From: Prolixibacteraceae bacterium
GTDB lineage: Bacteria > Bacteroidota > Bacteroidia > Bacteroidales > Prolixibacteraceae
Assembly: GCA_003506435.1 (NCBI GenBank)
Contig: DOAQ01000047.1
Coordinates: 1 to 32,814 of the forward strand
Direction: 5' to 3'
DNA: 32,814 nucleotides
Part shown: piece after piece, positions 16,285-23,846 of the stretch
Position numbering within the stretch: the stretch's first letter is position 1
Layout: every line of letters begins with the position of its first letter
Notes under the pieces: generated by a model
Database searches by the model: none
Told to the model about the DNA's origin: nothing
Seen by the model: the letters and a program-made list of their open reading frames with translations, nothing else
Translations under genes and position numbers: made by a program

Positions 16285-16671
16285 TTAACGTTTTGAGAAT
16301 TGAAATCTCTTGCGTGCCTTTGGTTGACCCGGTTTTTTACGTTCAACTTCACGGGGATCTCTGGTAACGAAACCAGCATGCTTTAATTGTGTCCTCGATT
16401 CAGGATTAATTTCCATCAAGGCACGGGTAATTGCTAAACGCATTGCTTCAGCCTGGCCTGCAATACCGCCGCCATCCAAATTGGCTTTGATATCGTACTG
16501 ACCGGCAACACCCATCAGGTTCAATGGTTGTAAAACCATGTACTGAAGTGTTCCGGCCGGAAAATATTCTTTCAGATCTCTTCCGTTGATCGTAATATTT
16601 CCTTTGCCTTCATTGAGGTAAATGCGTGCAACAGCAGCTTTTCTACGTCCGATCGTGTTAACTACTTCCAT
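16285..16671 (-). CDS. rpsI: 30S ribosomal protein S9
   Basis: A 128-residue S9, full length. It opens with the usual GRRKAAVARIYL and ends in the basic tail KKPGQPKARKRFQFSKR, whose last residues contact the P-site tRNA. The start lies 5 bases after the rplM stop, so the pair is translationally linked as in most bacteria. Confidence 0.98.
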   Translation of the reverse strand: MEVVNTIGRRKAAVARIYLNEGKGNITINGRDLKEYFPAGTLQYMVLQPLNLMGVAGQYDIKANLDGGGIAGQAEAMRLAITRALMEINPESRTQLKHAGFVTRDPREVERKKPGQPKARKRFQFSKR

Positions 16672-16676
16672 TGTCG

Positions 16677-17132
16677 TTATTTAATTGTACTTAAATCAAT
16701 TACTTTTGGTTGCTGAGCTTCTTGTTTGTGCTCCGGCCCTACATATACTTTCAGGTTGTTGAAAAGTTTGCTGCCCAAACGGTTTTTTGGCAACATTCCT
16801 TTTACTGCTTTTTCAACCAGCCGTTCAGGATATTTAGCCAGAATTTCGATAGGATGTTGTATCGTTTGACCTCCCGGGTAACCTGAATGGCGGACGTATG
16901 CTTTGTCTTTCATTTTATTACCTGTTAGACGAACTTTCTCAGCATTGATAACGATTACATTGTCACCACAATCAACATGCGGAGTATAGCTGGGCTTATT
17001 TTTTCCTCTCAGGATCATGGCTACTTTACTGGCCAAACGTCCCAATACCTCATCGGTAGCATCAACAACAAACCATTCTTTTTGAACCGTGGCTTTATTG
17101 GCCGATACGGTTTTGTAACTTAGTGTGTCCAC
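16677..17132 (-). CDS. rplM: 50S ribosomal protein L13
   Basis: A 151-residue L13 with the family blocks DATDEVLGRLASKVAMILRG, HVDCGDNVIVINAEKVRLTG and HSGYPGGQ. It is an early-assembling 50S protein. It is the first gene of the rplM-rpsI-rpsB-tsf operon and carries a leader of about 150 bases before its ATG. Confidence 0.98.
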   Translation of the reverse strand: MDTLSYKTVSANKATVQKEWFVVDATDEVLGRLASKVAMILRGKNKPSYTPHVDCGDNVIVINAEKVRLTGNKMKDKAYVRHSGYPGGQTIQHPIEILAKYPERLVEKAVKGMLPKNRLGSKLFNNLKVYVGPEHKQEAQQPKVIDLSTIK

Positions 17133-17492
17133 TTGTTTCTTTTATTAAAAATTAAACACTAAACCCGCAATTCATCAATTTTCAATACTGGCCTTATTCG
17201 GAATTTATCAACATGGCATCTGTTAATAAGAAATATAACACCAATATTTACAGTCATTTACAAGAACTGCGTGAACGTACAATAATCGGGACTGCAAAAG
17301 TATTTCTTTTTTTCAAAAATCCAAGAGGGAAATCAAGTCAAATTCAATTTTAATGAAAAGATTTTCAAAGGATAAAACTTTCAGCACCGGGATTAGACCT
17401 GCCTGTTAAAAAATCTTTAGGATTGTGTTTCCGGGAATAATTTTATTATCCGATTTTCGTTAGCTTTAAAACGTTGCCCGAACATTGAAAAA
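17133..17492. other. Ribosomal operon leader and divergent promoter region
   Basis: This 360-base stretch has no gene. The part 17133-17290 should be the rplM leader, transcribed on the minus strand from the box at 17295-17302. The remainder holds AT-rich sequence and, before the plus-strand O-antigen ligase gene, a weak -7-like TAGCTTTA at 17461-17468. No terminator or known RNA was recognised. Confidence 0.6.
17295..17302 (-). promoter_or_regulatory. -7 box of the rplM-rpsI-rpsB-tsf operon
   Basis: The minus strand reads TACTTTTG, an exact TAnnTTTG match. A TTGG sequence lies 18 bases upstream and may serve as the -33 element. Transcription would begin near 17289 and give a leader of about 155 bases, long enough for feedback control by L13. 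Confidence 0.6.
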
Positions 17493-19082
17493 ATGGCTTT
17501 TTTATCGACACTGAAAAAGATTACACACCGCAAAGTATATTTCTGGTTGCTGCTGGCAGTTGCTGTTAGTTTGCCTACTTCGAAGGCGCTGATGAGCATT
17601 TTCCCGTTTCTGCTCCTGATCAACTGGTTGTGGGAAGGCAGGCTGAAGGAAAAGTTCACTGTGTTCCGCTCCAACCCGTCGGTTTGGCTGCTCATTTCTG
17701 TTTTTGGACTGTACCTGCTTGGCCTGCTGTGGACCGACAGCCTGAAGTGGGGCATCCACGACCTGAAAATTCAAATTCCCCTGTTGATTTTTCCCTTGGT
17801 AATTGGCACTTCCGAAAAGCTGAATTTCAGGCAAATAAAAACAATCATCCTGATTTTTACAGCGTCAGTGGTTTTTGCAAGTTTTTGCAGCATGTACGTC
17901 TGGCTGGGCTTTTCGGGAACCGAAATACGCGATGTGCGCGACATTTCGCTGTTTATCTCTCACATTCGTTTTTCATTGCTGATCAATATTGTGATTTTTT
18001 CGCTGCTGTGGTTTGTTTTCAACCCGAAACTGAATACTTCGCGGAAAGAAAAAATCAGCTATCTGGCCATCGTCATTTGGCTGATGTTGTTTCTTCTTAT
18101 CCTGAAATCGTTCACCGGCATCGTAATTTTCATTCTGGTTTCACTGGCACTTGCGTTCTGGTTTTCATTCCGGATAAAACATGTGGTATTGCGGTTTTCG
18201 GTCTATGTTTTCATGCTGATGATACCTGTTTTTATCGGCGCGTACATCACCCGGAGCATCAACGAATTTTATCACACTGAAGAGTTTTCGAAAGAAGAGC
18301 TGAACGCAAAAACACAGTTGGGCAATCCGTATCGCCATGAGCCGGAAAACCACCAACTCGAAAACGGGCATTTTGTTTTCCTATTTGTTTCTGAAGACGA
18401 GCTGCGCGAAGCATGGAACCAGCGGAGCAACTTTCAGTACGATTCAACCTACCCGGAAGGATTTAATAAATACGCGCTGCTCCGATACATGGCTTCCCTG
18501 GGTTTGAAAAAAGATGCGGAAGGGGTTTCAAAACTCAGAGACGAAGATATTCGCAACATCGAAAGAGGAATCCCGAATTACCTGTTTGCCAACAAATATT
18601 CGCTGAACAACCGCATTTACCAAACGATCTGGGAATTTAATGAATATAAAAACGGAGCCAGTCCCGCAGGCAGCTCGGTTGTACAGCGTATCGAATATTT
18701 TAAAATTGCAGGACAGGTGGTTCGTGAAAACTTCTGGTTTGGCGCCGGAACCGGCGGATATTACCCTGCCTATCAGAAAAAATACGACGAACACCCGTTT
18801 TTCAGCAACCCGAAATTCAGGCAGCGTTCGCACAATATGTTCCTCAGCTACTGGGTCGATTTCGGGCTGATCGGACTGCTTTTTATTTGCTTCGCATACA
18901 CGTATCCGGTTTTCAGGGAACGGAAAATGAAAAGTTACCTTTTGCTTATTTTCAGCCTGATTGTCGTTCTTTCATTTCTGAATGAAGACACGCTGAACAA
19001 TCACGATGCCATCACCTTCTTTGCTTTCTTTTTCTCCTTGTTTTTATTCAGCAATTACGAAGATGAAGCGCTTGCCGAATAA
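17493..19082 (+). CDS. O-antigen ligase-family membrane protein
   Basis: A 529-residue protein with about 11 hydrophobic segments and a large soluble loop near residues 255-420. The Wzy_C/O-antigen-ligase signature is at the end of that loop: FWFGAGTGGYY followed by RSHNMFLSYWVDFGLIGLLF, with the key-looking His at H447. Such proteins join or polymerise O-antigen or other surface glycans on the periplasmic face. The loop is longer than usual and predicted to be periplasmic. Its 3' end overlaps the DNA glycosylase gene by 20 bases. Family fairly sure; the glycan is unknown. Confidence 0.8.
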   Translation: MAFLSTLKKITHRKVYFWLLLAVAVSLPTSKALMSIFPFLLLINWLWEGRLKEKFTVFRSNPSVWLLISVFGLYLLGLLWTDSLKWGIHDLKIQIPLLIFPLVIGTSEKLNFRQIKTIILIFTASVVFASFCSMYVWLGFSGTEIRDVRDISLFISHIRFSLLINIVIFSLLWFVFNPKLNTSRKEKISYLAIVIWLMLFLLILKSFTGIVIFILVSLALAFWFSFRIKHVVLRFSVYVFMLMIPVFIGAYITRSINEFYHTEEFSKEELNAKTQLGNPYRHEPENHQLENGHFVFLFVSEDELREAWNQRSNFQYDSTYPEGFNKYALLRYMASLGLKKDAEGVSKLRDEDIRNIERGIPNYLFANKYSLNNRIYQTIWEFNEYKNGASPAGSSVVQRIEYFKIAGQVVRENFWFGAGTGGYYPAYQKKYDEHPFFSNPKFRQRSHNMFLSYWVDFGLIGLLFICFAYTYPVFRERKMKSYLLLIFSLIVVLSFLNEDTLNNHDAITFFAFFFSLFLFSNYEDEALAE

Positions 19083-19569
19083 ATTTTTCCAGCGCGATGT
19101 GTTGCAGGTTGCCCCCGAATTGCTGGGAAAGATACTGGTTCGCTGTTTTCCCAACGGCACCGAAAAACGCTATGCAATTACTGAAGTGGAAGCCTACCGC
19201 GGCGCCGAAGATTTGGCCTGTCATGCAGCCAAAGGACGCACGGTCCGCACCACAGTAATGTTCGGCGAAGGCGGCCACGTGTATGTGTATCTGATTTACG
19301 GCATGTACTGGATGCTGAATTTTGTGACTTCAACAGAAAATATTCCGCAAGCCGTTTTAATCCGCAGCATTGAAGGTTTTTCGGGCCCCGGCCGTCTGGG
19401 CCGCGAACTGCAACTCGACAAGACTTTTTACGGCGAAAACCTCGGAATATCCGACCGATTGTGGATTGAAGACGCCCCTGTAATCACCAATTACCAAATC
19501 AGTACGCGCATTGGCGTTGATTATGCCGGTGACGAATGGGCAGGCAAACCGTGGCGATATTATTTTTAA
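19063..19569 (+). CDS. mpg: 3-methyladenine DNA glycosylase (AAG/MPG family)
   Basis: A 168-residue enzyme that removes alkylated purines in base-excision repair. The catalytic glutamate is probably E43 in TEVEAYRGAEDLACHA, and YLIYGMYWMLNFV (77-89) is the family's second signature. The C-terminus ends TRIGVDYAGDEWAGKPWRYYF, so the protein is complete though short. I chose the ATG at 19063 (MKRLPNKFFQRDV): a longer frame from 19006 only adds residues encoded inside the ligase gene. The 20-base overlap with the ligase gene suggests linked translation. Confidence 0.92.
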   Translation: MKRLPNKFFQRDVLQVAPELLGKILVRCFPNGTEKRYAITEVEAYRGAEDLACHAAKGRTVRTTVMFGEGGHVYVYLIYGMYWMLNFVTSTENIPQAVLIRSIEGFSGPGRLGRELQLDKTFYGENLGISDRLWIEDAPVITNYQISTRIGVDYAGDEWAGKPWRYYF

Positions 19570-19652
19570 TCCTGTTTTTTTGCCAAACAGAATTCCATTG
19601 CATTTACTTTTCCATTGGTATTTTGTAAATTGCCATAAAAATCAGTAATCGA

Positions 19653-20762
19653 ATGGGCCACCCTGAAGATTTAAAATACAAAATCGGACTTTCGCTGATT
19701 CCCGGAATCGGCTTTGCACTGGTAAAAAACCTGGTTGCTTACGTGGGCAGCACGGAAGGCGTTTTTCGTGAAAAGGAGAAAAACCTGCTCAAAATTCCCG
19801 GGATCGGAGAAGTGAATTCCCGGCGGATTGTTCAGCAAAATGTACTGGAACAGGCCGAACAGGAAATTGAATTCATCAGTAAAAACGGGATCGATTGCTT
19901 GTTTTACCTTGACGAAAAATATCCCAAACGACTTCGGAATTGTCACGACGCACCCATTGTTTTGTTTTCGAAAGGAAATGCCAACCTGAACGAAAGCCGC
20001 ATTATTTCGATGGTTGGAACCCGTAATGCAACTGTTTACGGAAAAGAACTCTGCGATTCGTTTATCAAAGCTCTGTCCGAACGTTCGTACCCGGCGCTGG
20101 TGGTTTCCGGACTGGCTTACGGCATTGATGTGGCAGTGCACAAGGCCTGCCTAAAATATAATGTATCAACAGTGGGCGTATTGGCACACGGACTGGATCA
20201 ACTGTATCCTTCGCTGCACAAACCAATTGCATCAAAGATGCTGGAAAACGGAGGGCTGGTGAGCGATTTCATGAGCGGGACGGAAATTGAGCGGCAAAAC
20301 TTTTTGCAGCGCAACCGCATTATAGCAGGTATGGCCGATGTATCGGTTATTGTTGAATCGGCTGAAAAAGGCGGGGCGCTGGTTACAGCCGACATCGCCA
20401 ATTCGTACAACCGCGATGTGTGCGCTTTTCCCGGTCGCGCCGACGATACTTTTTCGCGGGGCTGCAACAAGCTGATAAAAAGCAACGAAGCCGCGATGAT
20501 TGAAAATCTGGAGGACCTCGAACTACTGATGGGCTGGGAAACAAAAAAAGAGATGCCAACTTTCATCCAGAAACAATTATTTGTTGAACTAACCGAACAC
20601 GAACAGAAAATTGTGCATTGCCTCAGCGAAGGGGAACAGATGATTGATGTGATCAGCAAAACCTGCGAAATGCCCGCCGGGCGGGTTTCAGCCCTATTGC
20701 TCGACCTCGAATTCAAAGGCCTGGTAGCCAGCTTGCCGGGAAAAATGTTCCGGCTGAGGTAA
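19653..20762 (+). CDS. dprA: DNA-processing protein DprA (Smf)
   Basis: A 369-residue DprA, which loads RecA on incoming single-stranded DNA in transformation. An N-terminal helical part with a helix-hairpin-helix (IPGIGEVNSRR) is followed by the Rossmann-like core: MVGTRNATVYGKEL, VSGLAYGIDVAVHKACL, QNFLQRNRIIAGMAD, ESAEKGGALVTADIA and FPGRADDTFSRGCNKLI. A C-terminal winged-helix domain ends the protein. It stands alone after mpg with an 83-base gap. Confidence 0.96.
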   Translation: MGHPEDLKYKIGLSLIPGIGFALVKNLVAYVGSTEGVFREKEKNLLKIPGIGEVNSRRIVQQNVLEQAEQEIEFISKNGIDCLFYLDEKYPKRLRNCHDAPIVLFSKGNANLNESRIISMVGTRNATVYGKELCDSFIKALSERSYPALVVSGLAYGIDVAVHKACLKYNVSTVGVLAHGLDQLYPSLHKPIASKMLENGGLVSDFMSGTEIERQNFLQRNRIIAGMADVSVIVESAEKGGALVTADIANSYNRDVCAFPGRADDTFSRGCNKLIKSNEAAMIENLEDLELLMGWETKKEMPTFIQKQLFVELTEHEQKIVHCLSEGEQMIDVISKTCEMPAGRVSALLLDLEFKGLVASLPGKMFRLR

Positions 20763-20881
20763 ACGGGAATTGGTTGTTGTAAAATCAATGGTTAGATCAA
20801 CATTCTGGAAGCAGCTAAAACAAAAATAATTTTTGACGAATATTGTCCACTCATTACACAAAAGAGCATCGCACAAATTAT

Positions 20882-20899
20882 GTATTTTTGTAAAAATAC
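20882..20899 (+). promoter_or_regulatory. Promoter -7 box overlapped by a perfect operator-like dyad
   Basis: GTATTTTT (882-889) and AAAAATAC (892-899, all in the 20000s) are perfect 8-base inverted arms around GT. Within it TATTTTTG (20883-20890) is an exact -7 box. The ATG of the DNA-binding protein follows 6 bases later, so the transcript leader is very short. This is the expected layout for autorepression of a toxin-antitoxin operon. Confidence 0.6.
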
Positions 20900-20905
20900 T
20901 AGAAA

Positions 20906-21910
20906 ATGAAAGACTTAACAAACTCAAATATTGACAGGCAAAATATTCTAAACAACCGTTTTGCTCTTGAAAAAATTCAAAAATACATCGGCCTGTCCGG
21001 AATACTATTTGAAGGAGAATATAGATACACAACCCAAATGGTCGCTAATTTTTATAGTGTTGACGAGCGAACCGTAAAAAGGTATTTGGAGAATTACGAG
21101 CAGGAACTAAAACACAACGGATATATTTTAAGTAAAGGCAAACAACTTATAGCCTTGAAGTTACAATTTGGTCATGTCATAAATGTCCCGAGCAAAACCA
21201 CACAACTTGGACTTTTCAATTTTCGAGCCTTTTTAAATTTGGGAATGCTTATGTCTGAAAGCGAAAATGCCAAACTCTTGCGTTCAAAAATGCTTGATAT
21301 CGTAATAGAAACAATCAATGAACGAACAGGTGGAGGAACAAAATATATTAATCGCAAAGACGCCGACTATTTGCCAACTGCGATAAGAGAAAGTAAATAC
21401 CGTAAAGAATTTACTTCTGCATTGAGCAGATATATTGATATGGGAAACTATAAATATTCATTATACACCGACAAAATATACCAATGTATATTTAAGGAAA
21501 ATGCCCAGGAATATAAACAAATATTACGGCTTGAAGCAAAAGAAAATGCCAGGGATACAATGTATGCTGAGATTCTCAACATGATCGCTTCATTTGAAAC
21601 AGGGATCGCTTATGAAATAGAAAAATGCGCTAAAAATGCTGGTCGTAAATTACAACCAAATGAAGTTGATGAAATCTTCATCTATTTTTCGGAACACCCT
21701 TTACAAAGACCTCACATTGAAGATGCCAGAATTAAGATGGCCTCCCGGGATTTGCACTTTCGAGATGCCTTTCATAAAAAACTTGAAGAATACATCCACT
21801 CTATATCTCCTGCTGACTTTGAACGTTTCATTGGGGAGCAGAGTGTGAATTTTGACGAGCAACTGGAAGAAGCAAAAGATGTTTTTCAAAGACTAAAAGA
21901 AAGTGAATGA
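20906..21910 (+). CDS. Large DNA-binding partner of a Doc-type toxin (possible antitoxin)
   Basis: A 334-residue protein. A helix-turn-helix-like segment lies at about 42-68 (YTTQMVANFYSVDERTVKRY), loosely like the N-terminus of RhuM-type virulence proteins. The middle and C-terminal parts are helical and charged, with no enzyme motif that I recognise, and no clear Fic-inhibiting (S/T)xxxE(G/N) motif. Its stop overlaps the start of the Doc-type gene in an ATGA, so the pair is translationally coupled. A perfect dyad over its promoter suggests autorepression. An antitoxin or regulator role is inferred from context. It is AT-rich compared with flanking genes, which hints at recent transfer. Confidence 0.65.
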   Translation: MKDLTNSNIDRQNILNNRFALEKIQKYIGLSGILFEGEYRYTTQMVANFYSVDERTVKRYLENYEQELKHNGYILSKGKQLIALKLQFGHVINVPSKTTQLGLFNFRAFLNLGMLMSESENAKLLRSKMLDIVIETINERTGGGTKYINRKDADYLPTAIRESKYRKEFTSALSRYIDMGNYKYSLYTDKIYQCIFKENAQEYKQILRLEAKENARDTMYAEILNMIASFETGIAYEIEKCAKNAGRKLQPNEVDEIFIYFSEHPLQRPHIEDARIKMASRDLHFRDAFHKKLEEYIHSISPADFERFIGEQSVNFDEQLEEAKDVFQRLKESE

Positions 21911-22362
21911 GTAGGATAATCTACATAACGGATATTCAGGAGATTGTTGATATTCATAAAAAGACGATTGCTATCAGTGGTGGTGGAGCTGAAGGCATTA
22001 TTGATATTGGTTCACTGGATGCGGCATTGGAGCATATCCAAAATGATTTGTACTATCCAGGGTTCATTGACAAACTAACACATCTGTTTTTTGTTGCAAA
22101 TAAAAGTCATTGTTTTCAGGATGGGAACAAAAGAATTGCTATTTCTATCGGGTGCATTTTCCTTCTGAAAAATGGATATCTAGATGCTGCGCAAAGATTC
22201 CTGTTTAAAATGGAAACAATTAGTTACCATCTTGCCGCAGGAAGAATAGAAAAAAACTTTTTAAGAGAGATTATTGATTCAATTGTATATGAAGAAGATT
22301 ATTCAGAAGAAATCAAATTAAAATTGATTCATTGTATTACAGATGAATCAAGCAATGAGTGA
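21907..22362 (+). CDS. Doc/Fic-family toxin
   Basis: A 151-residue protein of the death-on-curing family. The motif HCFQDGNKR (68-76) matches the Doc form HxFx(D/N)GNKR, with the catalytic H68 and phosphate-binding GNKR; IDIGSLDAALEH (32-43) is the usual upstream block. Doc proteins phosphorylate EF-Tu, while Fic relatives transfer AMP; the K in GNKR favours the Doc type. The gene overlaps the DNA-binding gene by 4 bases (ATGA). The module sits between dprA and a DEAD-box gene and looks like an inserted toxin-antitoxin cassette. Confidence 0.85.
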   Translation: MSRIIYITDIQEIVDIHKKTIAISGGGAEGIIDIGSLDAALEHIQNDLYYPGFIDKLTHLFFVANKSHCFQDGNKRIAISIGCIFLLKNGYLDAAQRFLFKMETISYHLAAGRIEKNFLREIIDSIVYEEDYSEEIKLKLIHCITDESSNE

Positions 22363-22397
22363 TGATACCACGTCTCCTAAAAAATCTTTTTCTGGCC

Positions 22398-22432
22398 CGT
22401 TTTGCCCTTTGACTTTTTAGCCCTTACTTTGC
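22398..22432 (+). promoter_or_regulatory. Promoter of the DEAD-box gene, probably leaderless
   Basis: TTACTTTGC near 22424-22432 resembles the -7 box, and a TTTTG about 20 bases upstream (near 22400-22404) fits the -33 element. The transcription start would fall at or within a base or two of the ATG at 22436, leaving no room for a ribosome-binding site. Confidence 0.4.
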
Positions 22433-22435
22433 AGC

Positions 22436-23755
22436 ATGATAACATTCGAAGAATTAAAAGTCAATAAATCAATATTGAAGGCGCTGGATGAACTGGGTTT
22501 CGAAATCCCGACGCCCATCCAGGAGAAAGCAATTCCCGTGATTCGTTCGGGAGTCGATGTGCTGGGTATTGCCCAAACCGGAACAGGGAAAACAGCAGCA
22601 TACCTTTTACCTCTGTTCATGAAACTGGTAAAAGCAGAAGGCGTTGACCCGCGTGCTGTGATTTTGGTACCCACACGCGAACTCTCCATTCAGGTAGGCG
22701 ACGATATTGCTGATCTGACACGCTATTCGAACATCCGTCATGCTGCGGTGTATGGCGGTATCGGCTGGACCAAACACGCCGCTTTGCTCGAACCGGGCAT
22801 CGACATCCTGGTGGCAACACCCGGCCGTTTGATGGATCTGTACCGGGCCAATGTTTTATCTTTAAAGAAAATAAAAACGTTGGTGATCGATGAAGCCGAC
22901 CGCATGCTCGACATGGGATTTATGCCGCAGATAAGGCAACTGCTGGAAATCATTCCGGTGAAACGGCAGAACCTGCTTTTTTCAGCAACCTTCAGCGAGA
23001 AAGTGGAGGAAATGGCGCACGAATTTCTCGATTTTCCGGAACGTGTAGAAGCTACCCCTTCGGCAACACCGGCCGAGCTGATCAACCAATGCTACTACAA
23101 AGTTCCCAATTTCGCTACTAAGCTGAACCTTATTAAACATCTTTTACAGGACGAAGAAAAATTCACAAGAGTGATCATCTTCGTGAAAACCAAGGAGAAT
23201 GCCGAAGCCGTTTTCAAAATTGTAAAACGAAGAACAGAAGGCGAAAAGCGCATCATGCACTCGAACAAGGGACAGAACACCCGCATCAATGCAATCAACG
23301 CATTCAAAGATGGCGAAGTGCGAATTTTAATTACCACCGACCTTTCGGCCCGCGGCATCGATGTGAACATGGTCAGCCATGTGATCAATTTTGATATCCC
23401 GCCCAATCACGAAGATTATGTGCACCGCATCGGACGGACAGCCCGTGCCAATAATGTGGGCGAAGCAATCACGCTGGTCGATCCTTCCGAAGAATATCAT
23501 GTACCGAAAATTGAACAACTTATCCGAATGGAAATTCCGCTAAAAGAACTTCCCGAAGATTTGGAAATAGTTGCCACAAAACAAGAAGAGAGCCAAACTC
23601 AACTACGCGAAATCGACCGGCAAAAGCGTTTGGAAGATCCCACTTTTCAAGGCGCCTTTCACGAGAAGAAAAAATTCTTCCCGAAGAAAAAGGAAGTAAA
23701 AAGACCCCCCCAAGACCAGCGAAAACTAAAAAAATACCGGGGAGGCAAGAAATAG
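22436..23755 (+). CDS. DEAD-box ATP-dependent RNA helicase, RhlE type
   Basis: A 439-residue helicase with the ordered motifs Q (GFEIPTPIQ), I (AQTGTGKT), Ia (PTRELSIQ), Ib (TPGRL), II (VIDEADRMLDMGF), III (SAT), IV-V (TTDLSARGID) and VI (HRIGRTAR). The C-terminal ~70 residues are rich in Lys, Arg and Pro and likely bind RNA. It unwinds RNA in ribosome assembly or decay. A short hairpin (23761-23789) follows the stop. The start is apparently leaderless. Confidence 0.95.
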   Translation: MITFEELKVNKSILKALDELGFEIPTPIQEKAIPVIRSGVDVLGIAQTGTGKTAAYLLPLFMKLVKAEGVDPRAVILVPTRELSIQVGDDIADLTRYSNIRHAAVYGGIGWTKHAALLEPGIDILVATPGRLMDLYRANVLSLKKIKTLVIDEADRMLDMGFMPQIRQLLEIIPVKRQNLLFSATFSEKVEEMAHEFLDFPERVEATPSATPAELINQCYYKVPNFATKLNLIKHLLQDEEKFTRVIIFVKTKENAEAVFKIVKRRTEGEKRIMHSNKGQNTRINAINAFKDGEVRILITTDLSARGIDVNMVSHVINFDIPPNHEDYVHRIGRTARANNVGEAITLVDPSEEYHVPKIEQLIRMEIPLKELPEDLEIVATKQEESQTQLREIDRQKRLEDPTFQGAFHEKKKFFPKKKEVKRPPQDQRKLKKYRGGKK

Positions 23756-23760
23756 CATAA

Positions 23761-23789
23761 TCATCCTATGACTTTAATTCATCGGATGA
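23761..23789 (+). terminator. Hairpin after the DEAD-box gene
   Basis: TCATCC (23761-23766) pairs with GGATGA (23784-23789), continuing as ATGA/TCAT after one mismatch, with a 7-base loop. No T-run follows, so it is a weak or factor-assisted transcript end rather than a clear intrinsic terminator. Confidence 0.35.
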
Positions 23790-23846
23790 CGAACAAGCAG
23801 AAGCATGAATTCATTTTTGTTTTTATATCTTTAGGGAAACGAAGCA

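Noticed and set aside
19006..19062. Longer N-terminus for the DNA glycosylase
   Set aside because: The extra 19 residues lie within the O-antigen ligase gene and match nothing in the AAG family; the ATG at 19063 gives the usual start.
20906..21910. RhuM-type virulence protein
   Set aside because: Only the N-terminal helix-turn-helix region is loosely similar; the rest lacks the RhuM pattern.
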